Positions 1 through 9,378 of a DNA stretch of 64,000 bases are shown piece by piece. The stretch spans positions 3,185,501 through 3,249,500 of the forward strand of contig NZ_JACCFP010000001.1 in the NCBI RefSeq assembly GCF_013410655.1. The letters run 5' to 3'. A model generated the notes under the pieces. The model was given only the letters and a program-made list of their open reading frames with translations. It searched no databases and was not told where the DNA came from. Within the stretch, counting starts at the first letter, position 1. Each line of letters opens with the position of its first letter. The translations under genes and the position numbers were made by a program. This DNA is from Nocardioides thalensis. Its GTDB lineage: Bacteria; Actinomycetota; Actinomycetes; Propionibacteriales; Nocardioidaceae.

Positions 1-276
1 GACCTGCACCTTGGTGTCCGCGTCGCCGGGCGCGAGGATCGAGAGCGGCGCCATCCCGGGGCCGGCGAGCTCCAGCCCGCGGTCGGTCAGCCGCGGCGTG
101 AGCAGCAGCATCCTCGGCAGCTCCCGTGCAGTGACGCTGCGCCCGTCGCCGTCGACGACCATCCACCGGCGATCGCCCGCCAGCCCCCACGGCTCGACCG
201 CCGCCTCCGCGAGCTCCTCGCCGCGCATGGACTTCACCGGATAGCGACGGATCGAGGCAAGCTGCACTCGCGGCAC
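1..276 (-). CDS. MOSC-domain protein, N-terminal part (cut by window edge)
   Basis: Reading the minus strand from a GTG at 276 gives 92 codons without a stop, running off the left edge. The product begins [17 protein letters not shown] and continues through a [12 protein letters not shown] segment. This is the typical start of the MOSC N-terminal beta-barrel domain found in front of MOSC (molybdenum cofactor sulfurase C-terminal) domains. Such proteins handle sulfur carried on a conserved Cys in molybdopterin or amidoxime-reducing pathways. The MOSC domain with that Cys would lie outside the window, so the activity cannot be checked. A second GTG four codons in is an alternative start. It is transcribed divergently from the small membrane protein beginning at 285. 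Confidence 0.8.
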   Translation of the reverse strand, partial: MPRVQLASIRRYPVKSMRGEELAEAAVEPWGLAGDRRWMVVDGDGRSVTARELPRMLLLTPRLTDRGLELAGPGMAPLSILAPGDADTKVQV

Positions 277-284
277 GCTAGTCG

Positions 285-644
285 GTGCGACGATCTGCCA
301 TGCAGTCATTTACGGCGACCGATGCGCCGAGGCGGCGCGCTCAGCGCATCGCCGGCTGGACGATCTTCACCCTTGCGGTGGTCTGCGCTATGGCCGCGTG
401 GTGGATGCTCTCCGCCTACTTCTTCGTACTCAAGTGCGACGAGAGCTGCGGCGGCAGCGACCCGGACCACTGGGAGTACACAGCGCAGGCGATCTGGGTA
501 GGCGCGGCCAGTGCGACCGCACTCGCCGGGATCTTCCTCGGCATCCGAGGTCGCCTCCATACCTTCGCCCTGCTGTTCAGCCTGGCCGTGACAGCGGCGG
601 TCGCCTGGCTCTACTGGGCGTGGTCGGGCGGCTTCCAGGGATGA
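285..644 (+). CDS. Small integral membrane protein of unknown function
   Basis: This encodes 119 residues from a GTG at 285. An ATG at 300 gives a product five residues shorter and may be the true start. I see a basic amphipathic start, a hydrophobic segment at about 25-48, a short Cys-containing loop (CDESC) with acidic residues, and two more hydrophobic segments at about 68-87 and 93-112, so three predicted membrane spans. The loop Cys pair could form a disulfide outside the cell. I recognise no family. It sits between the divergent MOSC gene and the codirectional maf-like gene, with no clear operon link to either. Confidence 0.55.
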   Translation: MRRSAMQSFTATDAPRRRAQRIAGWTIFTLAVVCAMAAWWMLSAYFFVLKCDESCGGSDPDHWEYTAQAIWVGAASATALAGIFLGIRGRLHTFALLFSLAVTAAVAWLYWAWSGGFQG

Positions 645-721
645 CGCGCTCGCGTCGCTGTCACCCGTACGACCCACGACGGCGACGGAAGGTTGCCCCC
701 ACTTCGTTATCGTCTCGCGGC

Positions 722-1339
722 GTGACGACCTTCGTGCTCGCGTCCGCGTCCCCGGCCCGTCTCAAGACCCTCCGGTCGGCCGGGCTGGACCCGACGGTGA
801 TCGTGTCCGGCGTCGACGAGTCGCAGGCCGACGGGTTGCCGCCGTTCGAGCTGGCGCTCCAGCTCGCCGAGCTCAAGTGCGCGGCCGTCGCCGCCCGCGA
901 CGAGGTGCCCGGAGACGCGCTGGTGCTCGGGTGCGACTCGGTGCTCGAGCTCGACGGCGAGGCGCTGGGCAAGCCGGGCGACCCGGCGGAGGCGGTACGG
1001 CGCTGGCAGGCGATGCGCGGGCGCTCGGGCGTGCTGCTCACCGGCCACTGCCTCCGAGACATGGCCACCGGCCGGGTGGCCGCCGCCACGGCGTCGACCA
1101 CGGTCCACTTCGCCGACGTCACCGACGAGGAGATCGAGGCGTACGTCGCCACCGGCGAGCCGTTGTGGGTGGCCGGGGCGTTCACCGTCGACAGCCTGGG
1201 CGGGGCGTTCGTCGCGGGCATCGAGGGCGACCACCACAACGTGGTCGGCGTCAGCCTGCCGCTGCTCCGCGACCTGGTGATCGAGCTCGGCCACTCGTGG
1301 ACCTCGCTCTGGGCGGCCCGGGACGACGCTCAGGCGTAG
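722..1339 (+). CDS. maf: Maf-family nucleotide pyrophosphatase
   Basis: This encodes 205 residues from a GTG at 722. The N-terminus carries the Maf signature [15 protein letters not shown] (canonical form LASxSPRR), where the Ser and Arg residues bind nucleotide phosphates. Further in are the metal-binding region [17 protein letters not shown], corresponding to the family's ADTvV....lgKP block, and the C-terminal segment [33 protein letters not shown]. Maf proteins hydrolyse non-canonical or modified nucleoside triphosphates (dTTP/UTP type or m7GTP type) to monophosphates, limiting their incorporation and affecting septation. The length is normal. The gene converges on the glutamine amidotransferase, with a 10-bp overlap of the two 3' ends. 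Confidence 0.9.
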   Translation: MTTFVLASASPARLKTLRSAGLDPTVIVSGVDESQADGLPPFELALQLAELKCAAVAARDEVPGDALVLGCDSVLELDGEALGKPGDPAEAVRRWQAMRGRSGVLLTGHCLRDMATGRVAAATASTTVHFADVTDEEIEAYVATGEPLWVAGAFTVDSLGGAFVAGIEGDHHNVVGVSLPLLRDLVIELGHSWTSLWAARDDAQA

Positions 1340-2058
1340 CGCTCGACGAATGCCTTGAGGATCCGCTCCGGCTCGGTGACGCTCGCCTGCCGCGCGGCAG
1401 CCTTGATCGCGTCCGCCTCGCTCGGGACGAAGTAGCCGTAGTCGCGGTAGACGTCGATGCGCATGCAGATCCCGTCGACGTCCAGCTCGGGGTGGAACTG
1501 GGTGGCGTAGACGTTGCGACCCAGGCGGAACGCCTGGACCGGGCAACCTGTCGACGACGCCAGGAGCACGGCCGACCGCGGCAGCACCGTCACCGCCTCC
1601 TTGTGGCCGAGGAACACGTCGAACGACGGCGGCAGCGCGCCGAACACCGGGTCCGCGCGCCCCTCGTCCGTGAGCGTCACCCGCACCGCGCCGATCGGCT
1701 CGCCGTAGGTGCGGTCGACGACGCCGCCGTCGCGGATGCCGAGGATCCCGACGCCGTAGCAGCAGCCCAGGAACGGCAGGTCCCGCGCGACCACCTCATC
1801 GGCGAGCGCGGAGAGCTCGGCCTCCGCCCGCAGCTGGACGGCGGACTTCAACGCCGGCGGGTCGCTCATGTTGAACGGCCCGCCGCCGACGATGACCCCG
1901 GCGTAGTCGGCCAGGTCAATCGGAGGCAGCGGGTCCTGCTCGAGCCTGATCCGGCGTACCTGCGACTCGCCCAGGCCGGAGCAGGCCAGCACCGCGCCGT
2001 ACTCGCCGTCGGCAGCCTCGTCCTCGGCGCGGGTGCCGAGGAACAGGAAGGGCCTCAC
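1330..2058 (-). CDS. Class I glutamine amidotransferase (GMP synthase-like GATase)
   Basis: This encodes 242 residues from a GTG at 2058, chosen because the product then begins at the first beta strand ([13 protein letters not shown]) just after the upstream gene. A class I GATase fold is visible. [12 protein letters not shown] is the oxyanion-strand region, [11 protein letters not shown] carries the nucleophile Cys (family GxCxG block), and [10 protein letters not shown] carries the catalytic His and Glu. It has no synthetase domain, so it is a free-standing GATase-like protein. Such proteins include gamma-glutamyl hydrolases and glutamine amidotransferases of unknown partner. It follows the acyl-CoA dehydrogenase gene by 19 bp on the same strand and is likely cotranscribed. 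The substrate cannot be assigned. Confidence 0.85.
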   Translation of the reverse strand: MRPFLFLGTRAEDEAADGEYGAVLACSGLGESQVRRIRLEQDPLPPIDLADYAGVIVGGGPFNMSDPPALKSAVQLRAEAELSALADEVVARDLPFLGCCYGVGILGIRDGGVVDRTYGEPIGAVRVTLTDEGRADPVFGALPPSFDVFLGHKEAVTVLPRSAVLLASSTGCPVQAFRLGRNVYATQFHPELDVDGICMRIDVYRDYGYFVPSEADAIKAAARQASVTEPERILKAFVERYA

Positions 2059-2077
2059 GGCCCCGAGCCTGTCACGT

Positions 2078-3271
2078 CTACTCGACGGGCAGGCCCAATC
2101 CGCGCGCGATGAGCATCCGCTGCACCTCGGACGTGCCCTCGCCGATCTCGAGGATCTTCGCGTCACGGTAGAAGCGCGCGACGGCGTACTCCTCCATGAA
2201 GCCGTAGCCGCCGAAGACCTGGGTCGCGATCCGGGTCGCGGTGACCGCGGACTCCGACGTGTAGAGCTTGGCGACCGACGCGGCCTGCTTGAAGGCCTTC
2301 ATCGGGGCACCGGAGTCCTTCATCGCAGCGGCGCGGTAGGTGAGCAGCCGCGACGCGTGCAGCATCACCTCGAGGTCGGCGATCTGGAACGCCACCCCCT
2401 GCTTGCGCCCGATCGGCCCGCCCATCGTCTGCCGGTCTCCGGCGTACTCGACGCACAGCTCCAGGCACGCCTGGATCAGGCCGACCGCGAGCGCCGAGAT
2501 CGCGACGCGGCCGTCGTCGAGCGTGGCGAGGAACTGCGCGTAGCCGCGGCCGCGCTCGCCGAGCAGGTTGCCCTCCGGCACCCGGCAGTCCTGGAACGTC
2601 AGCGGGTGGGTGTCCGAGATGTGCCAGCCGAGCTTGTCGTACGCCGGCTCCGCGGTGAATCCAGGCGTGCCGGACGGAACGATGATCGTGCTGATCTCCG
2701 GCTTGCCCGACTCCGAGACGCCCGTCCTGGCGGTGACCGTCACGAGCGAGGTGATCGACGAGCCGGAGTTGGTGATGAACTGCTTGCCGCCGTTGATCAC
2801 CCACTCGCCGGTCGAGGCGTCGAGCTCGGCCTTGGTGCGCGTCGCGCCCGCGTCGGACCCGGCGCCCGGCTCGGTCAGCCCGAAGCCGGCGAGCCGCTGC
2901 CCGCTGACGAGGTCGGGCAGCCACTGCTCCTTCTGAGCGTCGGTGCCGTAGGTGAGGATCGGGTTGATGCCGAGGCCGACGCCGGCCTCGAGGGTGATGC
3001 CCATCGACTGGTCGACGCGGCCGAGCTCCTCGATCGCCAGGCAGAGCGACGTGAACGGGCCGTCCTCCGGCGAGAGGCCCGCGCCGCCGTACTCCTCCGG
3101 CGCGATCAGCCCGAAGAGCCCGAGGTCGCCCATCTTCTGCACGACGTCGGTCGGGAAGTGGTGGTCCTTGTCCCACTGCGCGACGTGGGGCGCGATCTCG
3201 GCCTCCGCGAACTCGCGGACGGTGCGGCGGAAGTCCTCGTGGTCGCGGGACAGCTCGAACGACGTGGTCAT
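2078..3271 (-). CDS. Acyl-CoA dehydrogenase
   Basis: This encodes 397 residues from the ATG at 3271; a GTG two codons upstream at 3277 is possible. It is a full-length ACAD. The N-terminal helical domain contains FRRTVREFAEAEIAPH. The middle beta domain contains the FAD/substrate segment GFGLTEPGAGSDAGATRT and WVINGGKQFITNSG. The C-terminal helical domain contains QVFGGYGFMEEYAVARFYRD and ends in IGEGTSEVQRMLIARGL, where the Glu of the EGT motif is at the catalytic-base position of medium-chain type enzymes. It would oxidise an acyl-CoA to the enoyl-CoA, passing electrons to ETF. Its divergent partner is an acyl-CoA carboxylase alpha subunit across a shared palindrome. That suggests joint control in branched-chain amino acid or fatty acid breakdown. 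Confidence 0.92.
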   Translation of the reverse strand: MTTSFELSRDHEDFRRTVREFAEAEIAPHVAQWDKDHHFPTDVVQKMGDLGLFGLIAPEEYGGAGLSPEDGPFTSLCLAIEELGRVDQSMGITLEAGVGLGINPILTYGTDAQKEQWLPDLVSGQRLAGFGLTEPGAGSDAGATRTKAELDASTGEWVINGGKQFITNSGSSITSLVTVTARTGVSESGKPEISTIIVPSGTPGFTAEPAYDKLGWHISDTHPLTFQDCRVPEGNLLGERGRGYAQFLATLDDGRVAISALAVGLIQACLELCVEYAGDRQTMGGPIGRKQGVAFQIADLEVMLHASRLLTYRAAAMKDSGAPMKAFKQAASVAKLYTSESAVTATRIATQVFGGYGFMEEYAVARFYRDAKILEIGEGTSEVQRMLIARGLGLPVE

Positions 3272-3291
3272 GGTCACGCATCCTAGTCCGT

Positions 3292-3313
3292 GAGGTTAGC
3301 GATTGTTAACCTC
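3292..3313. promoter_or_regulatory. Palindromic operator between the acyl-CoA dehydrogenase and acyl-CoA carboxylase genes
   Basis: GAGGTTA and TAACCTC half-sites face each other in a 22-bp imperfect palindrome, with 9 of 11 positions complementary. It lies 15 bp upstream of the dehydrogenase coding region and about 52 bp upstream of the carboxylase GTG. Position between two divergent acyl-CoA genes and palindrome length fit a TetR- or FadR-type operator. The cognate repressor is not next to it. Confidence 0.55.
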
Positions 3314-3364
3314 GCACTCCCCCTACACTCCGAACGTCGTACCGCAGCCCGACGAGGAGACCCC

Positions 3365-5155
3365 GTGCCCGACATCAAGCCGTTGCAGAAGGTCCTGATC
3401 GCCAATCGTGGCGAAATCGCGGTCCGCGTGATCCGCGCCTGCAAGGACGCCGGCATCGGCAGCGTGGCGGTCTACGCCGAGCCCGACCGCGACGCGCTGT
3501 TCGTGCGGATGGCCGACGAGGCCTACTCCCTCAACGGCTCCACGCCGGGTGACTCCTACCTGGTGATCGAGAAGATCATCGACGTCGCGAAGCAGTCCGG
3601 CGCCGACTCGGTCCACCCGGGTTACGGCTTCCTCGCCGAGAACGCCAACTTCGCCCAGGCCGTCATCGACGCGGGCCTGACCTGGATCGGTCCGTCGCCC
3701 GAGGCGATCGACGCCCTCGGCGACAAGGCCAAGGCCAAGCACATCGCCGAGCGCGCCAACGCGCCGCTCGCGCCGGGCACCAAGGACCCGGTCAAGGACG
3801 CCGACGAGGTCGTCGCGTTCGCCAACGAGCACGGCCTGCCGGTCGCCATCAAGGCGGTGTACGGCGGCGGCGGCCGCGGCCTCAAGGTCGCCCGCACGCT
3901 CGAGGAGATCCCCGACGCCTACGAGGCGGCTGTCCGCGAGGCCGTCGGCGCGTTCGGCCGCGGCGAGTGCCTGGTCGAGAAGTTCCTCGACAAGCCGCGC
4001 CACGTCGAGACCCAGTGCCTGGCCGACCAGCACGGCAACGTCGTGGTGGTCTCCACCCGCGACTGCTCGCTCCAGCGCCGCCACCAGAAGCTGGTCGAGG
4101 AGGCGCCCGCGCCGTTCCTCACCGACGAGCAGAACAAGCGCCTCTACGAGTCTTCCAAGGCGATCCTGCGCGAGGCCGGCTACGTCGGCGCCGGGACGTG
4201 CGAGTTCCTCGTCGCCGCCGACGGCACCATCTCCTTCCTCGAGGTCAACACGCGCCTCCAGGTCGAGCACTGCGTCTCCGAGGAGGTCACCGGCATCGAC
4301 CTCGTGCGCGAGATGTTCCGCATCGCCGCGGGCGAGGAGCTCGGCTACGACGACCCCGAGATCAAGGGGCACTCGATCGAGTACCGCATCAACGCCGAGG
4401 ACGGCGGCAACAACTTCATGCCCGCCCCCGGCACCCTCACCGCGTGGAACCCGCCGCAGGGCCCGGGCGTCCGCGTCGACGGCGGCTACGAGAACGGGCA
4501 GACCATCCCGGGCTCGTTCGACTCCCTCATCGCCAAGCTGATCGTCACCGGCAAGGACCGCACCCAGGCGATCGAGCGTTCGCGCCGCGCCCTCTCGGAG
4601 TTCGAGGTCGACGGCATGCCGACCGCGATCACCTTCCACGAGGTCATCGTCAACGACCCCGCCTGGGTCGCCGCGTCCAACCCGACCGGCGAGGGCTCCT
4701 TCGACGTCTACACCACCTGGATCGAGACCGACTTCAACAACACGATCACCCCGTACGGCGGCGCGCCCGGCCAGCCCGACGAGGACGCTGGCGAGCGGCA
4801 GAAGGTCGTCGTCGAGGTCGGCGGCAAGCGCCTCGAGGTCGTCATCCCGGCGGGCCTCGGTGGTCTGTCGGCCGGCCCGGCCGCAGGCGGGGCGAAGAAG
4901 CCCAAGCGCTCCGGCGGCAAGAAGGCCGGCGCCGCCGCGTCGGGCGACTCGGTCACCAGCCCGATGCAGGGCACCATCGTCAAGGTCGTCGTCGAGGAGG
5001 GCCAGGAGGTCGCCGAGGGCGACGCCGTGGTCGTCATCGAGGCCATGAAGATGGAGCAGCCCCTCAAGGCCCACAAGGCCGGCACCGTCACCGGCCTCAA
5101 GGCCGAGGTCGGCGCCACCGTCGGCAACGGCGAAGTGATCTGCGAGATCAAGTAG
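3365..5155 (+). CDS. accA: Acyl-CoA carboxylase alpha chain (biotin carboxylase fused to BCCP)
   Basis: This encodes 596 residues from a GTG at 3365 preceded by a GAGGAGA ribosome binding site. Residues 1 to about 450 form biotin carboxylase. [15 protein letters not shown] opens the preATP-grasp domain, [10 protein letters not shown] is the glycine-rich ATP loop, and [12 protein letters not shown] carries catalytic residues. A Gly/Lys/Ala linker follows. The C-terminal biotinyl domain has the EAMKM motif with the biotinylated Lys at about 562. This actinobacterial alpha-chain architecture supplies carboxybiotin to separate AccD-type beta subunits (acetyl-, propionyl- or longer acyl-CoA). No beta subunit is nearby, so it is probably a shared subunit. 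The gene is divergent from the acyl-CoA dehydrogenase and ends at a double hairpin repeat. Confidence 0.93.
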   Translation: MPDIKPLQKVLIANRGEIAVRVIRACKDAGIGSVAVYAEPDRDALFVRMADEAYSLNGSTPGDSYLVIEKIIDVAKQSGADSVHPGYGFLAENANFAQAVIDAGLTWIGPSPEAIDALGDKAKAKHIAERANAPLAPGTKDPVKDADEVVAFANEHGLPVAIKAVYGGGGRGLKVARTLEEIPDAYEAAVREAVGAFGRGECLVEKFLDKPRHVETQCLADQHGNVVVVSTRDCSLQRRHQKLVEEAPAPFLTDEQNKRLYESSKAILREAGYVGAGTCEFLVAADGTISFLEVNTRLQVEHCVSEEVTGIDLVREMFRIAAGEELGYDDPEIKGHSIEYRINAEDGGNNFMPAPGTLTAWNPPQGPGVRVDGGYENGQTIPGSFDSLIAKLIVTGKDRTQAIERSRRALSEFEVDGMPTAITFHEVIVNDPAWVAASNPTGEGSFDVYTTWIETDFNNTITPYGGAPGQPDEDAGERQKVVVEVGGKRLEVVIPAGLGGLSAGPAAGGAKKPKRSGGKKAGAAASGDSVTSPMQGTIVKVVVEEGQEVAEGDAVVVIEAMKMEQPLKAHKAGTVTGLKAEVGATVGNGEVICEIK

Positions 5156-5161
5156 CCGAAG

Positions 5162-5206
5162 GGTCTCGATACGACCTCGCCTAGCGGCTCGGTCTACTCG
5201 ACCACC
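5162..5206 (-). repeat. Family A intergenic palindromic repeat, copy 1 (inverted)
   Basis: On the minus strand this reads GGTGGTCGAGTAG, an imperfectly self-complementary core, then GTATCGAGACC. It is the same flank pair as the other family A copies at 5218, 26469, 28552 and 33728. It lies head-to-head with the next copy directly after accA and may serve as a bidirectional terminator. Confidence 0.75.
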
Positions 5207-5217
5207 CTGAGCGCCAG

Positions 5218-5264
5218 GGTGGTCGAGTAGCCCGAGCGCCCTGGCGCTCGGGCGTATCGAGACC
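5218..5264 (+). repeat. Family A intergenic palindromic repeat, copy 2
   Basis: GGTGGTCGAGTAG, a perfect 10-bp inverted repeat (CCCGAGCGCC with its complement) and GCGTATCGAGACC. The flanks match the other copies, while the stem sequence differs but stays self-complementary. With copy 1 it forms an inverted pair between accA and the GGDEF-EAL gene. Confidence 0.85.
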
Positions 5265-5314
5265 TCCTCAGGTCCCGCTCCCCCTCGCCGATCACACGAT
5301 CGGCGGGAGGGGAC

Positions 5315-7432
5315 ATGAGCATTCGGAACGGCTTCGGCGCGCGCGGCGCTCACGTCGCGCTCGCCGTCGGCATGGCGTCCGCCCTCGGCTACCTCGCCAC
5401 GCTGCAGACTGGCCTCTCCTCGCTGGTCTACCTGACCGTGGCCACCTTCGGCACGGCGCTGTCGTTCATCGGCGCGTCCTGGATGCCGCCAGCGCGCCGG
5501 CGGATCTGGTGGGCGTTCGCGTTCGGACAGGCGTCCTTCCTCTGCGGTGACGTGATCTGGCTGTCCTACGACTCGTTCCTCGGCGGCGTACCGGACCCGT
5601 CCGCGGCCGACATCGGCTACCTCGCCTGCTACCCGCTCCTGGCGCTGGGGATGCTGTGGCTCATCCGGGGCCGCCGGCACGGTCGCGACCGCGCCGCGTT
5701 CCTCGACGCCTCGATCGTCACCAGCGGCGTCACCGTGGTCGGCGCGGTCTTCCTCGTCGCGCCCGCCGCGGGGAGCGGCGCCGGGCTCTGGGGCCAGGTC
5801 GTCGCCGGGTCCTACCCGGCGTTCGACCTGCTCGTCCTGGCGCTGGCCGTGCGCCTGCTCACCGGCGGCCTCGTCCGCAACCCGTCCCTGTGGGCGCTCC
5901 TCGCCGCGATCGCGCTGCTCCTGGTCGCCGACATGTTCTACCTCCAGGACGTGGTCACCGGGGTCGCCTACGAGGGCTGGGTGGACTCCGCCTTCCTCGC
6001 GTCCTACGTGCTCCTCGGCTTCGCCGCCGTCCACCCGTCGGCCCACACGCTCTCGGAGCCCGCCCCCGACCGGGCGAACCGCGCCGGAGCCGGGCGCATC
6101 ATCTGGCTGGGCGTCGCCCTGGTCCTCGCGCCCGTGACCGGTCAGGTCGCGCACCTGCGCGGTTACGAGCACGGCGAGTGGGTCGCCCTGTTCGGTGGGT
6201 TCGTCGTCGCCGCGCTCGTCGTGGCGCGCCTTGTCGACCTCGTGCACGAGCTCAAGGTCAAGGCCGTCCAGCTCGCGGCCCTGGCGCGCCGGGACGGACT
6301 GACGGGCGTGCCGAACCGGCGTACCTGGGACCACGAGCTCTCGCGCGCCTGCGCTCTCGCCCGCGACCGGGACGTCCCGCTGCACGCGGCCATCCTCGAC
6401 TTCGACCACTTCAAGGCCTACAACGACCACCACGGCCACCTCGCCGGCGACCGGGTGCTGAAGGCGACCTCGGCCGCCTGGGACGCGGCCCTGCCCGCCG
6501 AAGGCCTGCTCGCGCGGTTCGGCGGCGAGGAGTTCGCGGTGCTGCTCCCGGGGATGGAGCCGGAGGAGGCCGAACGGGTCCTGCAGCGGCTGCGCCGGAT
6601 CGTGACCCACGGCCAGACCTGCTCGATCGGCATGGCGACCTGGCACCCCTCGGAGGACCCGGCCGGGCTGGTGGCCCGCGCCGACGAGGCGCTCTACGAG
6701 GCGAAGACCCGCGGCCGGGACCGGGTCGCCGTGCACGACGGCGTCGACGTCACCGTCGCGACCGGCGCGACCCACCACGACCCGGCGCTCGACACGATCC
6801 GCACGGTGTTCCAGCCGATCGTCGACCTCCCGTCGGGCGACGTCGTCGCCTACGAGGCCCTCAGCCGCTTCGACGGCGTCGACCCGCGGGAGATTTTCGA
6901 GCGCGCGGCCCGCGAGGGCACCGCGGGGGCCGTGGAGGCGCTCGCCATCCGGACCGCCCTCGACGCCTGGGACAAGGAGCACCACCTCGCGCTCAACGTC
7001 AGCCTGTCGGCGCTCGCCAGCGACGAGGTCCGGGCCGCCCTGCCGGAGGAGCTCCACGGCGTCATCCTCGAGCTCACGGAGGCGGACCTCGTCGACTACT
7101 CGCACGCGCTGATGCTCACCCTCGAGGACCTCCGCACCCGGGGCGCGCTGGTGGCGATCGACGACTTCGGCGTCGGGTTCTCCAACGTGCACCGGATCCT
7201 GACGATCCAGCCCGACCTGATCAAGCTGGACATGTCGCTGATCCGCGGGATCGACCGCGACGCGATGCGGCAGGCCGTGATCACCGCCAGCCTGGTGTTC
7301 GCACGCCAGACCGACTCGCGGGTCGTGGCGGAGGGCATCGAGACGCCCGAGGAGCGGGACTGGCTGGCCCACCACGGCGTCGAGCTCGGCCAGGGCTACC
7401 TCCTCGGCCACCCGGTCGCGCATCCGGCCTGA
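5315..7432 (+). CDS. Membrane-bound GGDEF-EAL protein (cyclic di-GMP turnover)
   Basis: This encodes 705 residues from an ATG at 5315 with a GGAGGGG ribosome binding site. Residues 1 to about 310 are a membrane sensor with eight or nine hydrophobic segments. The GGDEF domain (about 320-480) contains RDGLTGVPNRRTWDHEL and an intact GGEEF signature near residue 403, so diguanylate cyclase activity is plausible. The EAL domain (about 495-705) retains EALSRF, LNVSLS, LELTEADL, IDDFGVGFSN, DLIKLD, AEGIE and GQGYLLG, the residues needed for metal binding and cyclic di-GMP hydrolysis. Both halves therefore look catalytically competent, and the net direction cannot be predicted. The ligand of the membrane part is unknown. 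Confidence 0.9.
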   Translation: MSIRNGFGARGAHVALAVGMASALGYLATLQTGLSSLVYLTVATFGTALSFIGASWMPPARRRIWWAFAFGQASFLCGDVIWLSYDSFLGGVPDPSAADIGYLACYPLLALGMLWLIRGRRHGRDRAAFLDASIVTSGVTVVGAVFLVAPAAGSGAGLWGQVVAGSYPAFDLLVLALAVRLLTGGLVRNPSLWALLAAIALLLVADMFYLQDVVTGVAYEGWVDSAFLASYVLLGFAAVHPSAHTLSEPAPDRANRAGAGRIIWLGVALVLAPVTGQVAHLRGYEHGEWVALFGGFVVAALVVARLVDLVHELKVKAVQLAALARRDGLTGVPNRRTWDHELSRACALARDRDVPLHAAILDFDHFKAYNDHHGHLAGDRVLKATSAAWDAALPAEGLLARFGGEEFAVLLPGMEPEEAERVLQRLRRIVTHGQTCSIGMATWHPSEDPAGLVARADEALYEAKTRGRDRVAVHDGVDVTVATGATHHDPALDTIRTVFQPIVDLPSGDVVAYEALSRFDGVDPREIFERAAREGTAGAVEALAIRTALDAWDKEHHLALNVSLSALASDEVRAALPEELHGVILELTEADLVDYSHALMLTLEDLRTRGALVAIDDFGVGFSNVHRILTIQPDLIKLDMSLIRGIDRDAMRQAVITASLVFARQTDSRVVAEGIETPEERDWLAHHGVELGQGYLLGHPVAHPA

Positions 7433-7447
7433 CCGTAGGGTCGGGGC

Positions 7448-7930
7448 GTGACCGACCTGCGTGACCCGGCCCACCGCGTCGCCCCCCGGGCTCGCACGAT
7501 GTGGCGCGTCGAGTGCGCGCTCGGCGCCGTGGTCCCGCTCGTCGCGCTGCTCGTCGCCGCCCTCACCTGGCGCGAGTACGGCGCCCGCTGGCTGGTCGTC
7601 GGCGCGGCCGCGATCGTCGCGGCGGCGTACGTCCTGGTCGTCCCGCACTGGCGCTACCTCGTGCACCGCTGGGAGATCACCGAGACGGCCGTCTACACCC
7701 AGCGCGGCTGGTGGGCGCGCGAACGGCGGATCGCGCCGATGTCGCGCGTGCAGACCGTCGACCTCGCACAGGGTCCGCTCGCGCGGCTGTTCGGGCTCGC
7801 GACGCTGACGGTCACGACGGCCTCCGCCGCCGGTGCCCTGAAGATCGACGGCCTCGACCACACCACCGCGGTCGGACTGGTCGACCAGTTGACCGTGCAG
7901 GCCGAGGCGGCCGGGGGCGACGCCACGTGA
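7448..7930 (+). CDS. Bacterial PH domain (YdbS-like) membrane protein
   Basis: This encodes 160 residues from a GTG at 7448. Two transmembrane segments (about 22-42 and 47-67) precede a bacterial PH domain of the DUF304/bPH2 type. Its hallmark strands are RWEITETAVYTQRGWWARERRIAPMSRVQTVDLAQGPLARLFGLATLTVTTAS. It overlaps the start of the next gene by 4 bases (GTGA), and the two resemble the Bacillus YdbS/YdbT pair. In other bacteria such pairs have been linked to membrane stress or bacteriocin sensitivity. The biochemical role is unknown. Confidence 0.85.
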   Translation: MTDLRDPAHRVAPRARTMWRVECALGAVVPLVALLVAALTWREYGARWLVVGAAAIVAAAYVLVVPHWRYLVHRWEITETAVYTQRGWWARERRIAPMSRVQTVDLAQGPLARLFGLATLTVTTASAAGALKIDGLDHTTAVGLVDQLTVQAEAAGGDAT

Positions 7931-9378
7931 CCGATATCGGCGACGTCGGGGGCGGCACCGACGGCGCCGGCGGGACCGACTGGCAGCGGCTCGACCCGCG
8001 GATGCTGCTGGTCCATCCCGTCACCGAGCTGCGCACCATGTTCTTCCCCCTGCTGGGCGCGGTCGTGTTCGGCGTCAGCCAGGGCTTCCCGCTCCTCGGC
8101 GTCGCGCTCGTCGGGCTGCCCGTCCTGACGGGCGTCGCGCGCTACCTCACCACCGCCTACCGCATCGCCGACGGCAGGATCGAGCTCCGGCGCGGCCTCC
8201 TCAACCGGACGCGACTCTCGACTCCGCTCGACCGGGTGCGCACCGTGGACCTCACCGCCTCCGTGGTGCACCGGCTGCTCGGGCTGACCACGGTCACCAT
8301 CGGCACCGGCAGCGTCGACGAGGACCGGCTCTCCCTCGACGCCCTGGCCCACGAGCAGGGGCGCCAGCTCCGGTCGCGCCTCCTCGCCGACCGGGCACCC
8401 GACGACCACGAGCTCGCGCCGCCGCCGCCCGCCGCCGAGTTCGAGACCCGCTGGGTCCGCTACGCGCCCTTCACCAGCCTGGGCCTGGTCGCGTTCGGCG
8501 GCGTGGTGGGCGCCGTGGCCCAGGTGACCAGCGAGCTCGAGCTGCGCATCGACGTCCGCGACCTCGGCGTCCCGGAGCCGGTCCTGGTCATCGGCGCGAT
8601 CGTCGGGCTGGCCGCCCTCGTGCTGGCGATGACGCTGGCCGCCTACCTCGTCACCTACTGGCGGTTCACGCTCCGGCGCGACGCCGACACCTGGCACCTG
8701 AGCCGCGGCCTGCTCACCACCCGGGAGACGTCGATCGACGTCGAGCGCCTGGCCGGTGTCGCCGTCGCCGAGCCGCCCGGCCTGCGGCTCGCCCGCGGCG
8801 CCCGGCTGTCGGCGATCGTCACCGGCCTCGACCGCAGGCAGAGCGGCTCCGAGACGCTGGTTCCGCCCGCCCCGGCCGACGTCGTACGCCGCGCCGCCGC
8901 GACCGTGCTCGGCACGGACGATCCCCTGGCGGCCGACCTGGTCGGGCACGGCCCGCTCGCCACGCGGCGGCGGTGGGTGCGCGCCCTCGGTCCTGCGGCC
9001 CTGGTGGCGGCGGTGCCGGTCGCGGCGGTCGCGTCCGGTGCGTCCCCGTGGCTGCTGGTCCCGGCCGCCCTCGTGCTCGCCGTCGCCGCCGCGCTGGCCG
9101 CCGACCGGGCGCGCTCCCTCGGGCACGCCCTCGTCGGCCGCCACCTGGTGGCTCGGTCGGGGTCGCTGCTGCGCGACCGCACGGTCCTCGCGACCGACCA
9201 CGTCATCGGGTGGACGCTGCGCGACACCTGGTTCCAGCGGCGCGCGGGCCTGGTGACGCTCGCGGCCACGACGGCCGGAGGCGGCGGCGCCGTAATCGTC
9301 CTCGACGTGCCGTCGGCCACGGCCGTCGAGCTCGCCGACGCCGCGACGCCCGACCTCGTCGCTCAGTTCATGCGCTGA
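7927..9378 (+). CDS. Bacterial PH domain (YdbT-like) membrane protein with repeated modules
   Basis: This encodes 483 residues from a GTG at 7927, which overlaps the previous stop as GTGA. Three transmembrane-plus-PH modules can be made out: TAYRIADGRIELRRGLLNRT followed by TPLDRVRTVDL; YWRFTLRRDADTWHLSRGLL followed by IDVERLAGVAV; and GRHLVARSGSLLRDRTVLA followed by HVIGWTLRDTWFQRRAGL. This matches YdbT-family proteins, which have three bPH2 units separated by membrane hairpins. It should act together with the overlapping upstream gene. The 3' end overlaps the convergent TetR gene by 11 bp. The function is unknown beyond a membrane-associated scaffold or stress role. Confidence 0.85.
   Translation: MTDIGDVGGGTDGAGGTDWQRLDPRMLLVHPVTELRTMFFPLLGAVVFGVSQGFPLLGVALVGLPVLTGVARYLTTAYRIADGRIELRRGLLNRTRLSTPLDRVRTVDLTASVVHRLLGLTTVTIGTGSVDEDRLSLDALAHEQGRQLRSRLLADRAPDDHELAPPPPAAEFETRWVRYAPFTSLGLVAFGGVVGAVAQVTSELELRIDVRDLGVPEPVLVIGAIVGLAALVLAMTLAAYLVTYWRFTLRRDADTWHLSRGLLTTRETSIDVERLAGVAVAEPPGLRLARGARLSAIVTGLDRRQSGSETLVPPAPADVVRRAAATVLGTDDPLAADLVGHGPLATRRRWVRALGPAALVAAVPVAAVASGASPWLLVPAALVLAVAAALAADRARSLGHALVGRHLVARSGSLLRDRTVLATDHVIGWTLRDTWFQRRAGLVTLAATTAGGGGAVIVLDVPSATAVELADAATPDLVAQFMR

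Noticed and set aside
5162..5264. Inverted family A pair as terminal repeats of an insertion sequence
   Set aside because: Only 11 bp separate the copies and no transposase is present; the same element occurs singly elsewhere.
3323..7861. 1,512-codon open frame on the minus strand across accA and the GGDEF-EAL gene
   Set aside because: It is a high-GC antisense shadow rich in Arg/Gly/Asp/Val with no domain; the plus-strand genes have clear families and starts.
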